NCBI GenBank assembly: GCA_947630805.1
Contig: CANRIV010000010.1
Location: forward strand, 17,703 to 81,702
DNA from: an uncultured Lachnospiraceae bacterium
GTDB taxonomy: Bacteria > Bacillota > Clostridia > Lachnospirales > Lachnospiraceae
Direction of reading: 5' to 3'
DNA: 64,000 nt
Shown: positions 18,519-26,407 of the stretch, piece by piece
Numbering within the stretch: the stretch's first letter is position 1
How the letters are laid out: each line of letters opens with the position of its first letter
Notes under the pieces: generated by a model
What the model was told of the DNA's origin: nothing
Seen by the model: only the letters and a program-made list of their open reading frames with translations
Database searches by the model: none
Position numbers and translations under genes: made by a program

Positions 18519-18980
18519 TTAAACCAAAATCATTCCATTTGCATCTGACTTTTTACACAATGCAATAATGAATTCCACAAATGCAATAATTGCCGGAACA
18601 AATGTCCAGGAAAACAGCAAATACAAAACGCCCGCTGCAGTTTTTCCTGCATAAAATTTATGTATACCAATAGCTCCCAGGAAAAACGCTAACAGACAGT
18701 AAATTACTTTATCTACTGCTTTTGTATTATTTGCCACATAGGCACTTCCTCCATTTACCCCTGCTTCATTGCTGACATTAATGTTAATTCCTCTATTTAT
18801 AGAATTTTCATCTTTCTTTTCTACTTTCGAAACGATTGTTTTTGTCTCGGTTTCAAAAACTTCAACTTCGTCACCAACGTGCGGAACAAAATTAAGGTCC
18901 ATTGTGCGGACTTCTTTGATTCCACCATCATCCATTCCGATTGAAATAATGTCATTTTTTACATCTAAAATTTTTGCCAT
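18519..18980 (-). CDS. TM2 domain-containing membrane protein
   Basis: The start at 18980 (MAKILDVKNDIISIGMDDGG) has AAAGGAGG upstream; the track extends it by nine codons. The 153-residue product has a beta-rich N-terminal region (about 1-60) with KILDVKNDIISIG and VGDEVEVFETE. A TM2 domain of two membrane helices with the connecting motif FFLGAIGIHKFYAGKTAAG follows, and the end is FIIALCKKSDANGMILV. The role of bacterial TM2 proteins is largely unknown. It is the first gene of the minus-strand module running to 15182 and is divergent from an XRE regulator. Confidence 0.9.
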   Translation of the reverse strand: MAKILDVKNDIISIGMDDGGIKEVRTMDLNFVPHVGDEVEVFETETKTIVSKVEKKDENSINRGININVSNEAGVNGGSAYVANNTKAVDKVIYCLLAFFLGAIGIHKFYAGKTAAGVLYLLFSWTFVPAIIAFVEFIIALCKKSDANGMILV

Positions 18981-19171
18981 AGTTTTCCTCCTTTTTTGAA
19001 ATATCAATGACTATTTTTTCATTTACAATTAATGTACCATCTTTCGACATATTTTGCAATATATTAGTTTGCATTTTTAAAATAATACTTTGTTTTTGTC
19101 GTGCTGTATCTGATTTAGAATTTATTTATAGCATAAATGAAAAGATTTATGAATTCGTTAAGGAGGCTTTT

Positions 19172-19411
19172 ATGAGCAAAAATATAAATCATAAAGACTA
19201 CTACATCCGACTTGGTTTAAATATTGCATATTATCGAAAATTAAGGGGATTGACACAAATGGAACTTGCTGAAGCCGTTGATATCAGCCGTACCCATATG
19301 AGCAATATCGAAGCTCCAAATATGCCCACGGCGATTTCTATGGAACTGGTTTTTGATATTTCAGATATTCTGGAAGTCCCTGTCAGTTCATTGTTTGATT
19401 TCAATCGTTAA
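19172..19411 (+). CDS. XRE-family HTH regulator divergent from the TM2/patatin module
   Basis: The start at 19172 is set by AAGGAGG; the longer frame in the track has no support. The 79-residue protein is a single HTH_3 domain: LGLNIAYYRKLRGLTQMELAEAVDISRTHMSNIEAP, then a helix ending VSSLFDFNR. It lacks a sensor domain, as in many stand-alone Cro-like regulators. The 191-base divergent gap to the TM2 gene should hold both promoters, so it is the natural candidate regulator of that module; this is inferred from position only. Confidence 0.9.
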   Translation: MSKNINHKDYYIRLGLNIAYYRKLRGLTQMELAEAVDISRTHMSNIEAPNMPTAISMELVFDISDILEVPVSSLFDFNR

Positions 19412-19414
19412 ATA

Positions 19415-19459
19415 AAAAAGATGTTCCAAAGCATCCTGTTTGCTTTAGAACATCTTTTT
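19415..19459. terminator. Bidirectional terminator between XRE gene and zinc transporter genes
   Basis: AAAAAGATGTTC-C-AAAGCA pairs with TGCTTT-A-GAACATCTTTTT. U-tracts are present in both directions, so it serves the plus-strand XRE gene and the minus-strand zinc operon. Confidence 0.92.
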
Positions 19460-19497
19460 ATCATTGACTTTAAAATTTATTTTCTGCTATCTTTTCC

Positions 19498-20322
19498 TCA
19501 ATTTTTTCTAAAACTTCCTTTTATGATTACTGACGCAAAATAAAACAAAAGAAACATTACCAGATTGACCACGACGACACTGGCGCCGGCAGGAATAGAA
19601 AAAGCGTATGAGCAGACCAATCCGGCAGTAAAATTTATCAAGGCCAAAATGGCAGAACAGATTGTGACGCTCAGAAAGCTCTTGAATATCCGCATAGACG
19701 TTAATGCCGGAAAAATAATCAGACTGGAAATCAACATTGCTCCCATCATTTTAATTCCAATCACTACAGTTACCGCTGTAAAGACAGAAATAATTGTATT
19801 GTATGCCCCCACTCTGACTCCTGTAGCTCTGGAAAAATTTTCATCAAAAGTTACGGCAAATATTCTATGATAAAATATGACAAACATTATCATGACAACA
19901 ACAGATAGAAACACACTTGCAGTAACATCTTCTTTTGACATTGCCAAAATGCTTCCAAACATATAACTATATACATCTGTACTAAGCCCTGTAGTAAGAG
20001 AAGTAACAATAACGCCTACCGCAAGTGCAGAAGATGATACCATGGCGATTGCCGCATCGTTTTGAACTCTTCCATTTTCTTCCAGACGCAGTAAAAGAAA
20101 GGCGGCCACAATCACAACCGGTATAGCAAACTGAATCGGAGCAAATCCACATGCAATAGCAATGGACAAGGCTCCAAATGACACATGAGATAATCCATCT
20201 CCTATCATGGAATATCTTTTCAATACCAGACTGACTCCCAGAAGGGCAGCACACAGAGACACCAGGCTTCCGCCAATCAGGGCTCTTACAATTACTTCAT
20301 ATCTTAGCATTTCACTAATCAT
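19498..20322 (-). CDS. Metal (zinc-type) ABC transporter permease
   Basis: This is the membrane subunit of a ZnuABC/AdcABC-type importer, ABC-3 permease family. The start at 20322 (MISEMLRYEVIVRAL) has GGGAGG upstream; the track start three codons earlier is a GTG overlapping that site. The 274-residue protein has eight or so hydrophobic segments, with the family sequences LRYEVIVRALIGGSLVSLCAALLG, GDGLSHVSFGALS and IGIKMMGAMLISSLIIFPA. It overlaps the end of the ATPase gene by eight bases. Metal specificity (Zn versus Mn or Fe) is inferred from the whole cluster. Confidence 0.92.
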   Translation of the reverse strand: MISEMLRYEVIVRALIGGSLVSLCAALLGVSLVLKRYSMIGDGLSHVSFGALSIAIACGFAPIQFAIPVVIVAAFLLLRLEENGRVQNDAAIAMVSSSALAVGVIVTSLTTGLSTDVYSYMFGSILAMSKEDVTASVFLSVVVMIMFVIFYHRIFAVTFDENFSRATGVRVGAYNTIISVFTAVTVVIGIKMMGAMLISSLIIFPALTSMRIFKSFLSVTICSAILALINFTAGLVCSYAFSIPAGASVVVVNLVMFLLFYFASVIIKGSFRKN

Positions 20323-21022
20323 GCAGGCCACCTCCCAGAAACATTTCAGATATATTTGATTTTTTATATTCTTCTACTGTTCCAAAAAAGTCATTATCCG
20401 GACCCAAATGTAAAATATGAGAAGCATATTTTAAAGCATTTTTTATATCATGCGTTACCATGATAATCGTCATTCCTTCTTCATTTAATTTTTTTATTTG
20501 TTCATAAAAATCTGTAGCTGCAAACGGATCCAGACCGGTTACCGGCTCATCCAGTATCAGTACGTTATCAGCGGCGCAAAGTGCCCTCGCAAGAAGCACT
20601 CTCTGCTGCTGTCCCCCGGATAACTCTCTGTAACAGTTTTTCTTTAAATGAAAAATTCCAAGCTTATCCAGATTGCTTTTCGCCTCTTCTCTGTCTGCTT
20701 TTGTGTAGAAAGGACTTCTGTGCTCTCTGTTTAACATTCCGGATAATACCACTTCCCATACACTTGCCGGAAAATCTTTCTGCATATCTGTCTGCTGCGG
20801 AAGGTATCCGACACCTTTCAGACTACTGCCTTTCTGAGGAAAGACAATCTTTCCCTCCAATGGTTTCAGCAATCCCAGCAGTGTTTTGACCAGCGTACTT
20901 TTCCCGGTCCCATTTTCTCCCACAATACAGAGATATTCTCCGTCGTCTATTTTAAAATTCAAATTTCCTGCCACAATTCTGTTTTCATATCCCAATGTGA
21001 CATTACTACATTCAAAAACCAT
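20315..21022 (-). CDS. Metal (zinc-type) ABC transporter ATP-binding protein
   Basis: The 235-residue ATPase has Walker A GENGTGKST, Q-loop GYLPQQT, signature LSGGQQQRVLLARAL, Walker B VLILDEPVTGLD and the switch His in VTHD. The sequence is of the ZnuC/AdcC/MntB type. TTTGGAG precedes the ATG. It lies between the binding-protein gene and the permease in one operon, with 17 bases to the upstream gene. Confidence 0.93.
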   Translation of the reverse strand: MVFECSNVTLGYENRIVAGNLNFKIDDGEYLCIVGENGTGKSTLVKTLLGLLKPLEGKIVFPQKGSSLKGVGYLPQQTDMQKDFPASVWEVVLSGMLNREHRSPFYTKADREEAKSNLDKLGIFHLKKNCYRELSGGQQQRVLLARALCAADNVLILDEPVTGLDPFAATDFYEQIKKLNEEGMTIIMVTHDIKNALKYASHILHLGPDNDFFGTVEEYKKSNISEMFLGGGLHD

Positions 21023-21039
21023 TCTTTTTTCTCCAAATT

Positions 21040-22005
21040 CTATTTCAGAGCTGCCCGCAGCGCAGAGACATTTTTTTTCATCAATTCCACATAAGTAATC
21101 CCGCTTTCAAATTGCTCCTGCGTAATATTGTGACAAGAATAAAACGGATATTTCTTCACTCCTGTATCCTCACATATCGCATCTGCCATCATCTGACTGC
21201 TCAATTCTAAATAAAAAATTCCTCTGACTCTGTTTTCTTTTACTTTGTCTATCAGGAACGTTACCGTTTTTGCGTCAGGCTCTGTATCTTCACTACAGCC
21301 GGGAAAAGCTGCATAATATTTTAATCCATATTCTCTGGCAAAATAACGCAAAGGGAATTTATCCGCAAAAATCATTTCCCTGTTTTCTGAGTGCTCTGCA
21401 ACCTCCCGAAAATCTCTGTCAATCTCTTCAATATCTTTCATATACTTTTCTGCATTTTTTTGGAAATCATCTGAGTGCTTCGGCAGTTTAGCACATAATA
21501 CATCGCAGATTTTTTTTACCAGTATCTGCGAATTTACAGGAGAAGTCCATAAATGCTCATCTATTTCTTCCTCCTCTTCCTCTTTATGTTCTCTGGCAAA
21601 CCTGTTTTCTCCTTCGCCGCTGTCTATCAGTCGTTTTTTTTCGATTTGGTCCATCATTTTAATCGTTGTTCCATCTTCTTTTTCCAAAGAATCTAAAACT
21701 TCATCCACCCATATTTCCATGGATCCTCCATTATATATCAACAGGTCGCTTTCATCTATGGCGATAATATCTCTGGGAGTCGGCTCAAAGGAATGATTAT
21801 CCTGTCCCGGAGAAACCAGAAGTTTTACGTCAATCTCTTCTGTATCTCCCACAACTGCCCGGACAAAGTCATAATAAGGAAACATCGTGGTCATTATTGT
21901 ATAGTTTTTTTTGTCCGTCTGTATATCTGCGCTCTTTCTGCAGCCTGTCAGCAGTATACTGAATGCCAGCACACATATCACAGAAATTTTTCTAATTTGT
22001 TTCAT
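21040..22005 (-). CDS. Zinc-type metal ABC transporter substrate-binding lipoprotein
   Basis: The 321-residue protein is a cluster A-I (ZnuA/TroA-like) binding protein. The signal peptide ends in ILLTGC (lipid-anchored Cys22). Candidate metal ligands are the His in QDNHSFEPTPRD, the His in DEHLWTSPVNS and an Asp/Glu region near the end. The flexible loop before the second His, which is His-rich in ZnuA, is here mostly acidic (HKEEEEEEIDEH). It is the second gene of the fur-led operon, 12 bases after the regulator. Zinc is likely but not proven. Confidence 0.9.
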   Translation of the reverse strand: MKQIRKISVICVLAFSILLTGCRKSADIQTDKKNYTIMTTMFPYYDFVRAVVGDTEEIDVKLLVSPGQDNHSFEPTPRDIIAIDESDLLIYNGGSMEIWVDEVLDSLEKEDGTTIKMMDQIEKKRLIDSGEGENRFAREHKEEEEEEIDEHLWTSPVNSQILVKKICDVLCAKLPKHSDDFQKNAEKYMKDIEEIDRDFREVAEHSENREMIFADKFPLRYFAREYGLKYYAAFPGCSEDTEPDAKTVTFLIDKVKENRVRGIFYLELSSQMMADAICEDTGVKKYPFYSCHNITQEQFESGITYVELMKKNVSALRAALK

Positions 22006-22017
22006 TTTTTCTCCAAT

Positions 22018-22464
22018 TTATTTACAAACCTGTTTCTCCCCGGACTGCTTTGAGGAGCCGGTCAAACGTCCACATTCATTACACATTCCATAAAAAACAG
22101 TTTTTTTCGGATTAATGCTGAAATGATGGTCTTCATCCACATGATGGTACAGTTCCGATAAATGATGACATTCCATCTTCATTACTTTTCCACATTTTTC
22201 ACATTCGATAAAAAAACAGTCCTCGCTGCTATCATTTCCAACATACTGAAAACATGCGCCAAACTGTTTTTCCACATTAATTTTTGCTACAATACCATCC
22301 TGTTCCATTTTTTCCAAATGCCGGTAAATTGTAGTCAGACCTACCGGACAATTTATTTCTTTTAAATAATTTTCAATTTCGCTGACAGTCACAACCCGCT
22401 CTCTATGTTGTTTCAAACATTCTCTTATTGCCGACTGCTGCTTTGTCTTATACTTTCCTGCCAC
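22018..22464 (-). CDS. Fur-family metal regulator, probably Zur-like
   Basis: The 148-residue protein starts with GTG after AAAGGAG. It has the Fur winged helix (KQQSAIRECLKQHRERVVTVSEIENYLKE, then GLTTIYRHLEKMEQDGIV) and the structural zinc site from CEKCGK and CNECGR. His-rich sensing residues are seen in CHHLSELYHHVDEDHH. It heads the zinc-type ABC operon, with a consensus promoter upstream, so Zur (zinc uptake repressor) is the likeliest role. Fur or PerR functions cannot be excluded by sequence alone. Confidence 0.9.
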   Translation of the reverse strand: MAGKYKTKQQSAIRECLKQHRERVVTVSEIENYLKEINCPVGLTTIYRHLEKMEQDGIVAKINVEKQFGACFQYVGNDSSEDCFFIECEKCGKVMKMECHHLSELYHHVDEDHHFSINPKKTVFYGMCNECGRLTGSSKQSGEKQVCK

Positions 22465-22487
22465 AATAAAATCTCCTTTGACATTAC

Positions 22488-22501
22488 AAAATAGTTATTT
22501 T
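22488..22501. promoter_or_regulatory. Candidate operator of the fur/zinc operon
   Basis: AAAATA-GT-TATTTT is a small dyad lying 24-37 bases upstream of the GTG start and downstream of the -10 box, where a repressor site would act. It does not match the classical Zur or Fur consensus and the region is AT-rich, so this is tentative. Confidence 0.3.
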
Positions 22502-22522
22502 ATCAATTTGAAAAGCTTTTTC

Positions 22523-22551
22523 ATTTTACTACTGCGGTGATATTCTGTCAA
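22523..22551 (-). promoter_or_regulatory. Sigma-A-type promoter of the fur/zinc operon
   Basis: On the minus strand TTGACA and TAAAAT are separated by exactly 17 bases, about 60 bases before the GTG start of the Fur-family gene. This is close to a consensus housekeeping promoter. Confidence 0.8.
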
Positions 22552-22570
22552 CTATTCTGCCATGTATAAA

Positions 22571-23290
22571 TTAATATTTGATTGCTTCCAGGCCGCCATC
22601 CTGCATTAATTTCTCATTTTTTAGCAGCACATCTGTATCTCCTGATACAAACATTTTTCCTTCTTTCATAATAACTGCTCTTTTACACACTTCTTGTGCA
22701 AACATTAAATCATGTGTGGCAATCAGCATTGTATGAGGAAGACGATTTAAGACCTGAATCAGATTTCTTCTTGCTCTCGGGTCCAAAAAAGCAGTTGGCT
22801 CATCCAACAGCATAACGGAAGGTTTCATTGCAAGAACAGTAGCGAGCGCTGCCATCCGCTTTTCTCCTCCGGAAAGTTTCATTGCAGTCTTATTTTTTAA
22901 ATGTTCAATTCCAAGCAGTTTCAGCCTGTCCTCCACACGGTATTGGACTGATTTTTCATCCAAACCCAGATTTCTTGGACCAAATGCAATATCATCATAA
23001 ATCGTTGCCATAAACAGCTGGTCATCGGGATTTTGAAAAAGCATACCCACATTTTTCCGAATTGTTTCTACCGTCTTTTTTTCCAGAAGAACTCCATTGA
23101 CAGAAATTGTTCCACTGCTGGGAAGAATTCCCTCAACTGCCAGCATCAGACTTGATTTTCCGGCGCCGTTGGCTCCCACCAATGCCAGGCGTTCTCCTTC
23201 TTTCATTTCCAACGAAAATCTATCTACTGCGACTTTTCCATCCGGATAAGTTACCGACACATTCTGTATTTTCAACATACCTGCCACCAT
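22571..23290 (-). CDS. cbiO: ECF transporter ATPase for nickel/cobalt (CbiO type)
   Basis: This is the ATP-hydrolysing subunit of the metal ECF transporter encoded with cbiM and cbiQ. It has Walker A GANGAGKSS, Q-loop GMLFQNPDDQLF (typical of the ECF class), signature LSGGEKRMAALA, Walker B VMLLDEPTAFLDPRARR and the His in ATHD. The start at 23290 (MVAGMLKIQ) follows AGGGAAAGG; the ATG at 23278 (MLKIQNVSVTYPDG) is the more usual family start and is also possible. The track start is a TTG inside the end of cbiQ. It is the last gene of the larB operon. Confidence 0.9.
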   Translation of the reverse strand: MVAGMLKIQNVSVTYPDGKVAVDRFSLEMKEGERLALVGANGAGKSSLMLAVEGILPSSGTISVNGVLLEKKTVETIRKNVGMLFQNPDDQLFMATIYDDIAFGPRNLGLDEKSVQYRVEDRLKLLGIEHLKNKTAMKLSGGEKRMAALATVLAMKPSVMLLDEPTAFLDPRARRNLIQVLNRLPHTMLIATHDLMFAQEVCKRAVIMKEGKMFVSGDTDVLLKNEKLMQDGGLEAIKY

Positions 23291-23301
23291 GCCTTTCCCT
23301 G

Positions 23302-24069
23302 TTATAAACAAACAAATAAAATACCACTAAAGCATCCTGCCGCTGTAAATAACATATCCTTTATGTTCCATGCCCTCCTGCTGTATCTTCTGCGTTTTTT
23401 TCCATAACCTCTGCATTTCATTGCCTGATATATTCTTTCTGAACGTTCAAGACTCCGCAAAAAAAGACTTCCTATAAAAGGTCCGATATGTTTTAACTGC
23501 GGCCATTGAAACCGGGGATTTCTCAACCGATATGCTACAAGCATTGTCGCAGCCTCCTCTGCCAGCACACAAATATATCGGTATATCATTTCTAACAGGC
23601 TGATAATAAAATACGGCACATGAATTTTTGCCAACTGCTGCGTTATTTCCGTAAAATGCGTTGTCGCCATTAATATCAAAACTGCTGACACACAGAGACA
23701 TGCTTTGACCATCAATGTTAAAAAAGAAATTATTCCTGTCGTAATGATAACGTCTCCTATCACGACATATGTACTTCTGTCAAAAATAATATTACTGATT
23801 CCCGCAAACAAAGTAAAAGGAAGCGCCACAAAAGTTCTTTTGATAATTGCAGAAAAAGGAATCTCCGAGAGCGATATCATAATTATCGGATAAAATAAAA
23901 AAGGTGCCATTGCAAACAGTTCATATTTTCCCTGTGTTGTAACGCACACAATATACACCAGTGTAACTATCATTTTAGAGCAGGGATGAAGACGATGGAT
24001 CAGCGTATTTTTTCCACTCAACTGTTCTAATGAATACACTTCATTCATTCTGCTTCTCATAGTTGCCAT
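23302..24069 (-). CDS. cbiQ: ECF transporter transmembrane subunit (CbiQ type)
   Basis: The 255-residue protein is the coupling (T) subunit that connects the ATPase to the substrate-binding CbiM. The start at 24069 (MATMRSRMNEVYSLEQL) has AGGGGAG upstream. It has about five hydrophobic segments and then the cytoplasmic coupling helices with the motif RSLERSERIYQAMKCRGYGKK, which holds the conserved A-R-G pattern in the form AMKCRGY. It overlaps no gene here and ends 11 bases before the CbiO start. Confidence 0.9.
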   Translation of the reverse strand: MATMRSRMNEVYSLEQLSGKNTLIHRLHPCSKMIVTLVYIVCVTTQGKYELFAMAPFLFYPIIMISLSEIPFSAIIKRTFVALPFTLFAGISNIIFDRSTYVVIGDVIITTGIISFLTLMVKACLCVSAVLILMATTHFTEITQQLAKIHVPYFIISLLEMIYRYICVLAEEAATMLVAYRLRNPRFQWPQLKHIGPFIGSLFLRSLERSERIYQAMKCRGYGKKRRRYSRRAWNIKDMLFTAAGCFSGILFVCL

Positions 24070-24107
24070 AATCTTCTCCCCTGCCATATCATTATTCAGA
24101 TAATATT

Positions 24108-25106
24108 TTATTTTTTTCGTCTTTTTTTGATTCCGGTTATAATAAGTCCGGACAGAAAAGCCAGCGCACTCGTAATTAGCGCTCCAACGATTCCGGATAT
24201 TCCAGTTCCTGTACCATTTCCTTCTTTAAAATCATAATCCGGCAGAAATGATAATTTTTCCTGAATCGCTGCCACAGCGCGATACAAGGTATCTTCTGCT
24301 TCTATTTCTGAAGTTCCTGCCACTTTTTTCACAGACCATTCCAATCCATCGGGATGAGACGAGGCATAGAAAGACAGGATTCCTCCGGTCATCAATGCAA
24401 TAAACGCAAACACGATGGCAATTTTTCGAACAGGCACATCCGTCTGAAGTTTCTCTCTTTTCACAGAGCTGCTTAAAATTTCCGGTCGCATATGCCACAC
24501 GAAAATTAATACCGATGCAGTGACCAAGCCTTCGCCGATACCAATCGCCAGATGAATCGGCTGCATAATCAGGACGAAAGAATGAAATGGTAGTTTTGTA
24601 ATGCCCGATGCCAATGTCTCAAGGACCACACTAAAAGCTCCCAGTTGCAGAGCAATTATAGTAGATAGAAATGTGGCACCAACAATTTTTCCTTTTGTTA
24701 TCTTTTTTTGAAGAAAAGGTCTGAAAAATATCGGATAGATTAGCAGGCATGGAATAACTCCCATATTAAATATGTTAGCTCCCAAAGCCAAAAGTCCGCC
24801 ATCCGCAAAAAACAGACACTGAATGGTTAATACTGCTGCCAGCGTAATGAGCGCAGGAAATTCTCCCAGAAGTGCCGCCAAAAGAATTCCTCCACTAATA
24901 TGACCGCTAGAGCCGGTACCGGGAATCGTAAAATTAATCATTTGAGCCGTAAATACAAAAGCTCCTGATACCGCCATAATCGGAAGCTTTTTTTCAGACA
25001 TATCTGTATCTGTAATTTTTTTTGTTGCGTAAGCGGATGCTCCTGCGCTGACTGCCCACATTACAGTTCCCACTTCAGGAGACAATAACGCATCTGCCAT
25101 GTGCAT
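24108..25106 (-). CDS. cbiM: CbiM-type nickel/cobalt transport protein fused to a CbiN/NikN-like domain
   Basis: This is the substrate-capturing subunit. It begins MHMADALLSPEVG; His2, with the free N-terminus, is the known metal ligand in CbiM/NikM proteins. The first 230 residues form the seven-helix CbiM part, including SGHISGGILLAALLGEFPALITL with further His ligands. The C-terminal part has ASSHPDGLEWSVKKVAGTSEIE and a final membrane helix, which is the PDGLE (NikN/CbiN-like) component fused in the same chain. Position after larB and larC points to nickel as substrate. Confidence 0.92.
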   Translation of the reverse strand: MHMADALLSPEVGTVMWAVSAGASAYATKKITDTDMSEKKLPIMAVSGAFVFTAQMINFTIPGTGSSGHISGGILLAALLGEFPALITLAAVLTIQCLFFADGGLLALGANIFNMGVIPCLLIYPIFFRPFLQKKITKGKIVGATFLSTIIALQLGAFSVVLETLASGITKLPFHSFVLIMQPIHLAIGIGEGLVTASVLIFVWHMRPEILSSSVKREKLQTDVPVRKIAIVFAFIALMTGGILSFYASSHPDGLEWSVKKVAGTSEIEAEDTLYRAVAAIQEKLSFLPDYDFKEGNGTGTGISGIVGALITSALAFLSGLIITGIKKRRKK

Positions 25107-25111
25107 ATTTT

Positions 25112-26407
25112 TTATCCTTCTTTTTCTATTTTCTTTCTCACATCTTCCAGAGATATCGATTCTTTTCTTGCAATTTCTGCCAAATCCTCATACTCTGCTT
25201 TTTCTTTTTTTACGCCATATCCCGATGCCGTTTTCACACGAACTTTTCCAAGTACCGTATCTCTCACAGAACAGTTTCTCTCCAGTCCGTATCTTTTGCA
25301 GGTATATTCCCTAATCCCAAGCGTCGTTGTGTGTTTTAATATCAGTTGTATAAATTTCTGCCTTTCTTCCATATCACACAGACAGGAAAGCAGAATACCC
25401 GGTCTGTTCTTTTTCATATAAACTGCTGTTGTATAAACATCAAGTGCTCCCTCTTTCAGCAAAAGTTCTGTCGCAAAACCGATATCTTCCGGTGTCATGT
25501 CATCCAGATTACAACATAGTTCCAGAACTTCGTCCATTTTTTGTATTTCATTTTTCTTCCATTCTGTCTCCCCCAGCATTACCCGGATACAATTTGCCAC
25601 GGAAAAGTCTTTCTTTCCCATTCCGTAACCGATTTTTTCCACACGCATTACCGGCATATCTGAAAATTCATCCACGAAATGTTTTAACAGTGCCGCACCC
25701 GTCGGAGTACATAACTCTCCCCGTATACCTCCTCCGTAAATCGGAATATCTTTTAATATAAAAGCTGTCGCCGGTGCGGGTACCGGCAATATTCCATGAG
25801 CACATCTGACGCTCCCGCTACCGACATGAACAGGGGAAGCAACAATTTTATCCGGCGCAATGTCATGAATCAGCATACATACGCCAACTACATCTGCCAC
25901 GGCATCCATCGTTCCAACTTCGTGAAAATGAATTTCTGATACCGGTTTTCCATGAGCATTGCTCTCAGCCTGCGCTATCTTCTCATAGACACAAATGGCA
26001 TCTTCTTTTATCTCTTTCGAAATATTTAAATTTTCAATCAAATCTGTTACCCTGCTCAGATTTGTATGAAAATGTTCCTTTGCCGGTCCGGTATGTGTTT
26101 TGTGATGATGGATGTGTCCGCTATCAGAACTAAAATCAGAACAATGTTCCTCTTCCTTCATATTCTCACCGAAAGAACTGTGTTCTCCGTGATGGCTGTC
26201 TTCTTCTGTTCCATCTATCATAACGCTCATCTGTGTTCCTGTAATTCCACATTTGGAAGTCTGATTCATCTGAAGCTTTACTTTCGGGATACCAAGATGA
26301 TTAAACTTGTCTACAAAACCTTTGGCATCCGGATGGATTTCCAAAAGCCCTGCCATGAGCATATCACCTGCCGCTCCCATATTACACTCTAAATATAATG
26401 TTCTCAT
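25112..26407 (-). CDS. larC: LarC: nickel insertion enzyme for the nickel-pincer nucleotide cofactor
   Basis: LarC is a CTP-dependent cyclometallase that inserts nickel into pyridinium-3,5-bisthiocarboxylic acid mononucleotide. The 431-residue protein starts MRTLYLECNMGAAGDMLM and contains HFHEVGTMDAVADVVG and ELCTPTGAALLKHFVDEF. Residues 70-114 form a His-rich insert (SHHGEHSS...GHIHHHKTHT) likely to store or deliver nickel. The C-terminal domain (ELCCNLDDMTPEDIGFATE...) is in the same frame, so no programmed frameshift is needed. Its ATG overlaps the larB stop (ATGA), and cbiM follows after five bases. Confidence 0.95.
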   Translation of the reverse strand: MRTLYLECNMGAAGDMLMAGLLEIHPDAKGFVDKFNHLGIPKVKLQMNQTSKCGITGTQMSVMIDGTEEDSHHGEHSSFGENMKEEEHCSDFSSDSGHIHHHKTHTGPAKEHFHTNLSRVTDLIENLNISKEIKEDAICVYEKIAQAESNAHGKPVSEIHFHEVGTMDAVADVVGVCMLIHDIAPDKIVASPVHVGSGSVRCAHGILPVPAPATAFILKDIPIYGGGIRGELCTPTGAALLKHFVDEFSDMPVMRVEKIGYGMGKKDFSVANCIRVMLGETEWKKNEIQKMDEVLELCCNLDDMTPEDIGFATELLLKEGALDVYTTAVYMKKNRPGILLSCLCDMEERQKFIQLILKHTTTLGIREYTCKRYGLERNCSVRDTVLGKVRVKTASGYGVKKEKAEYEDLAEIARKESISLEDVRKKIEKEG

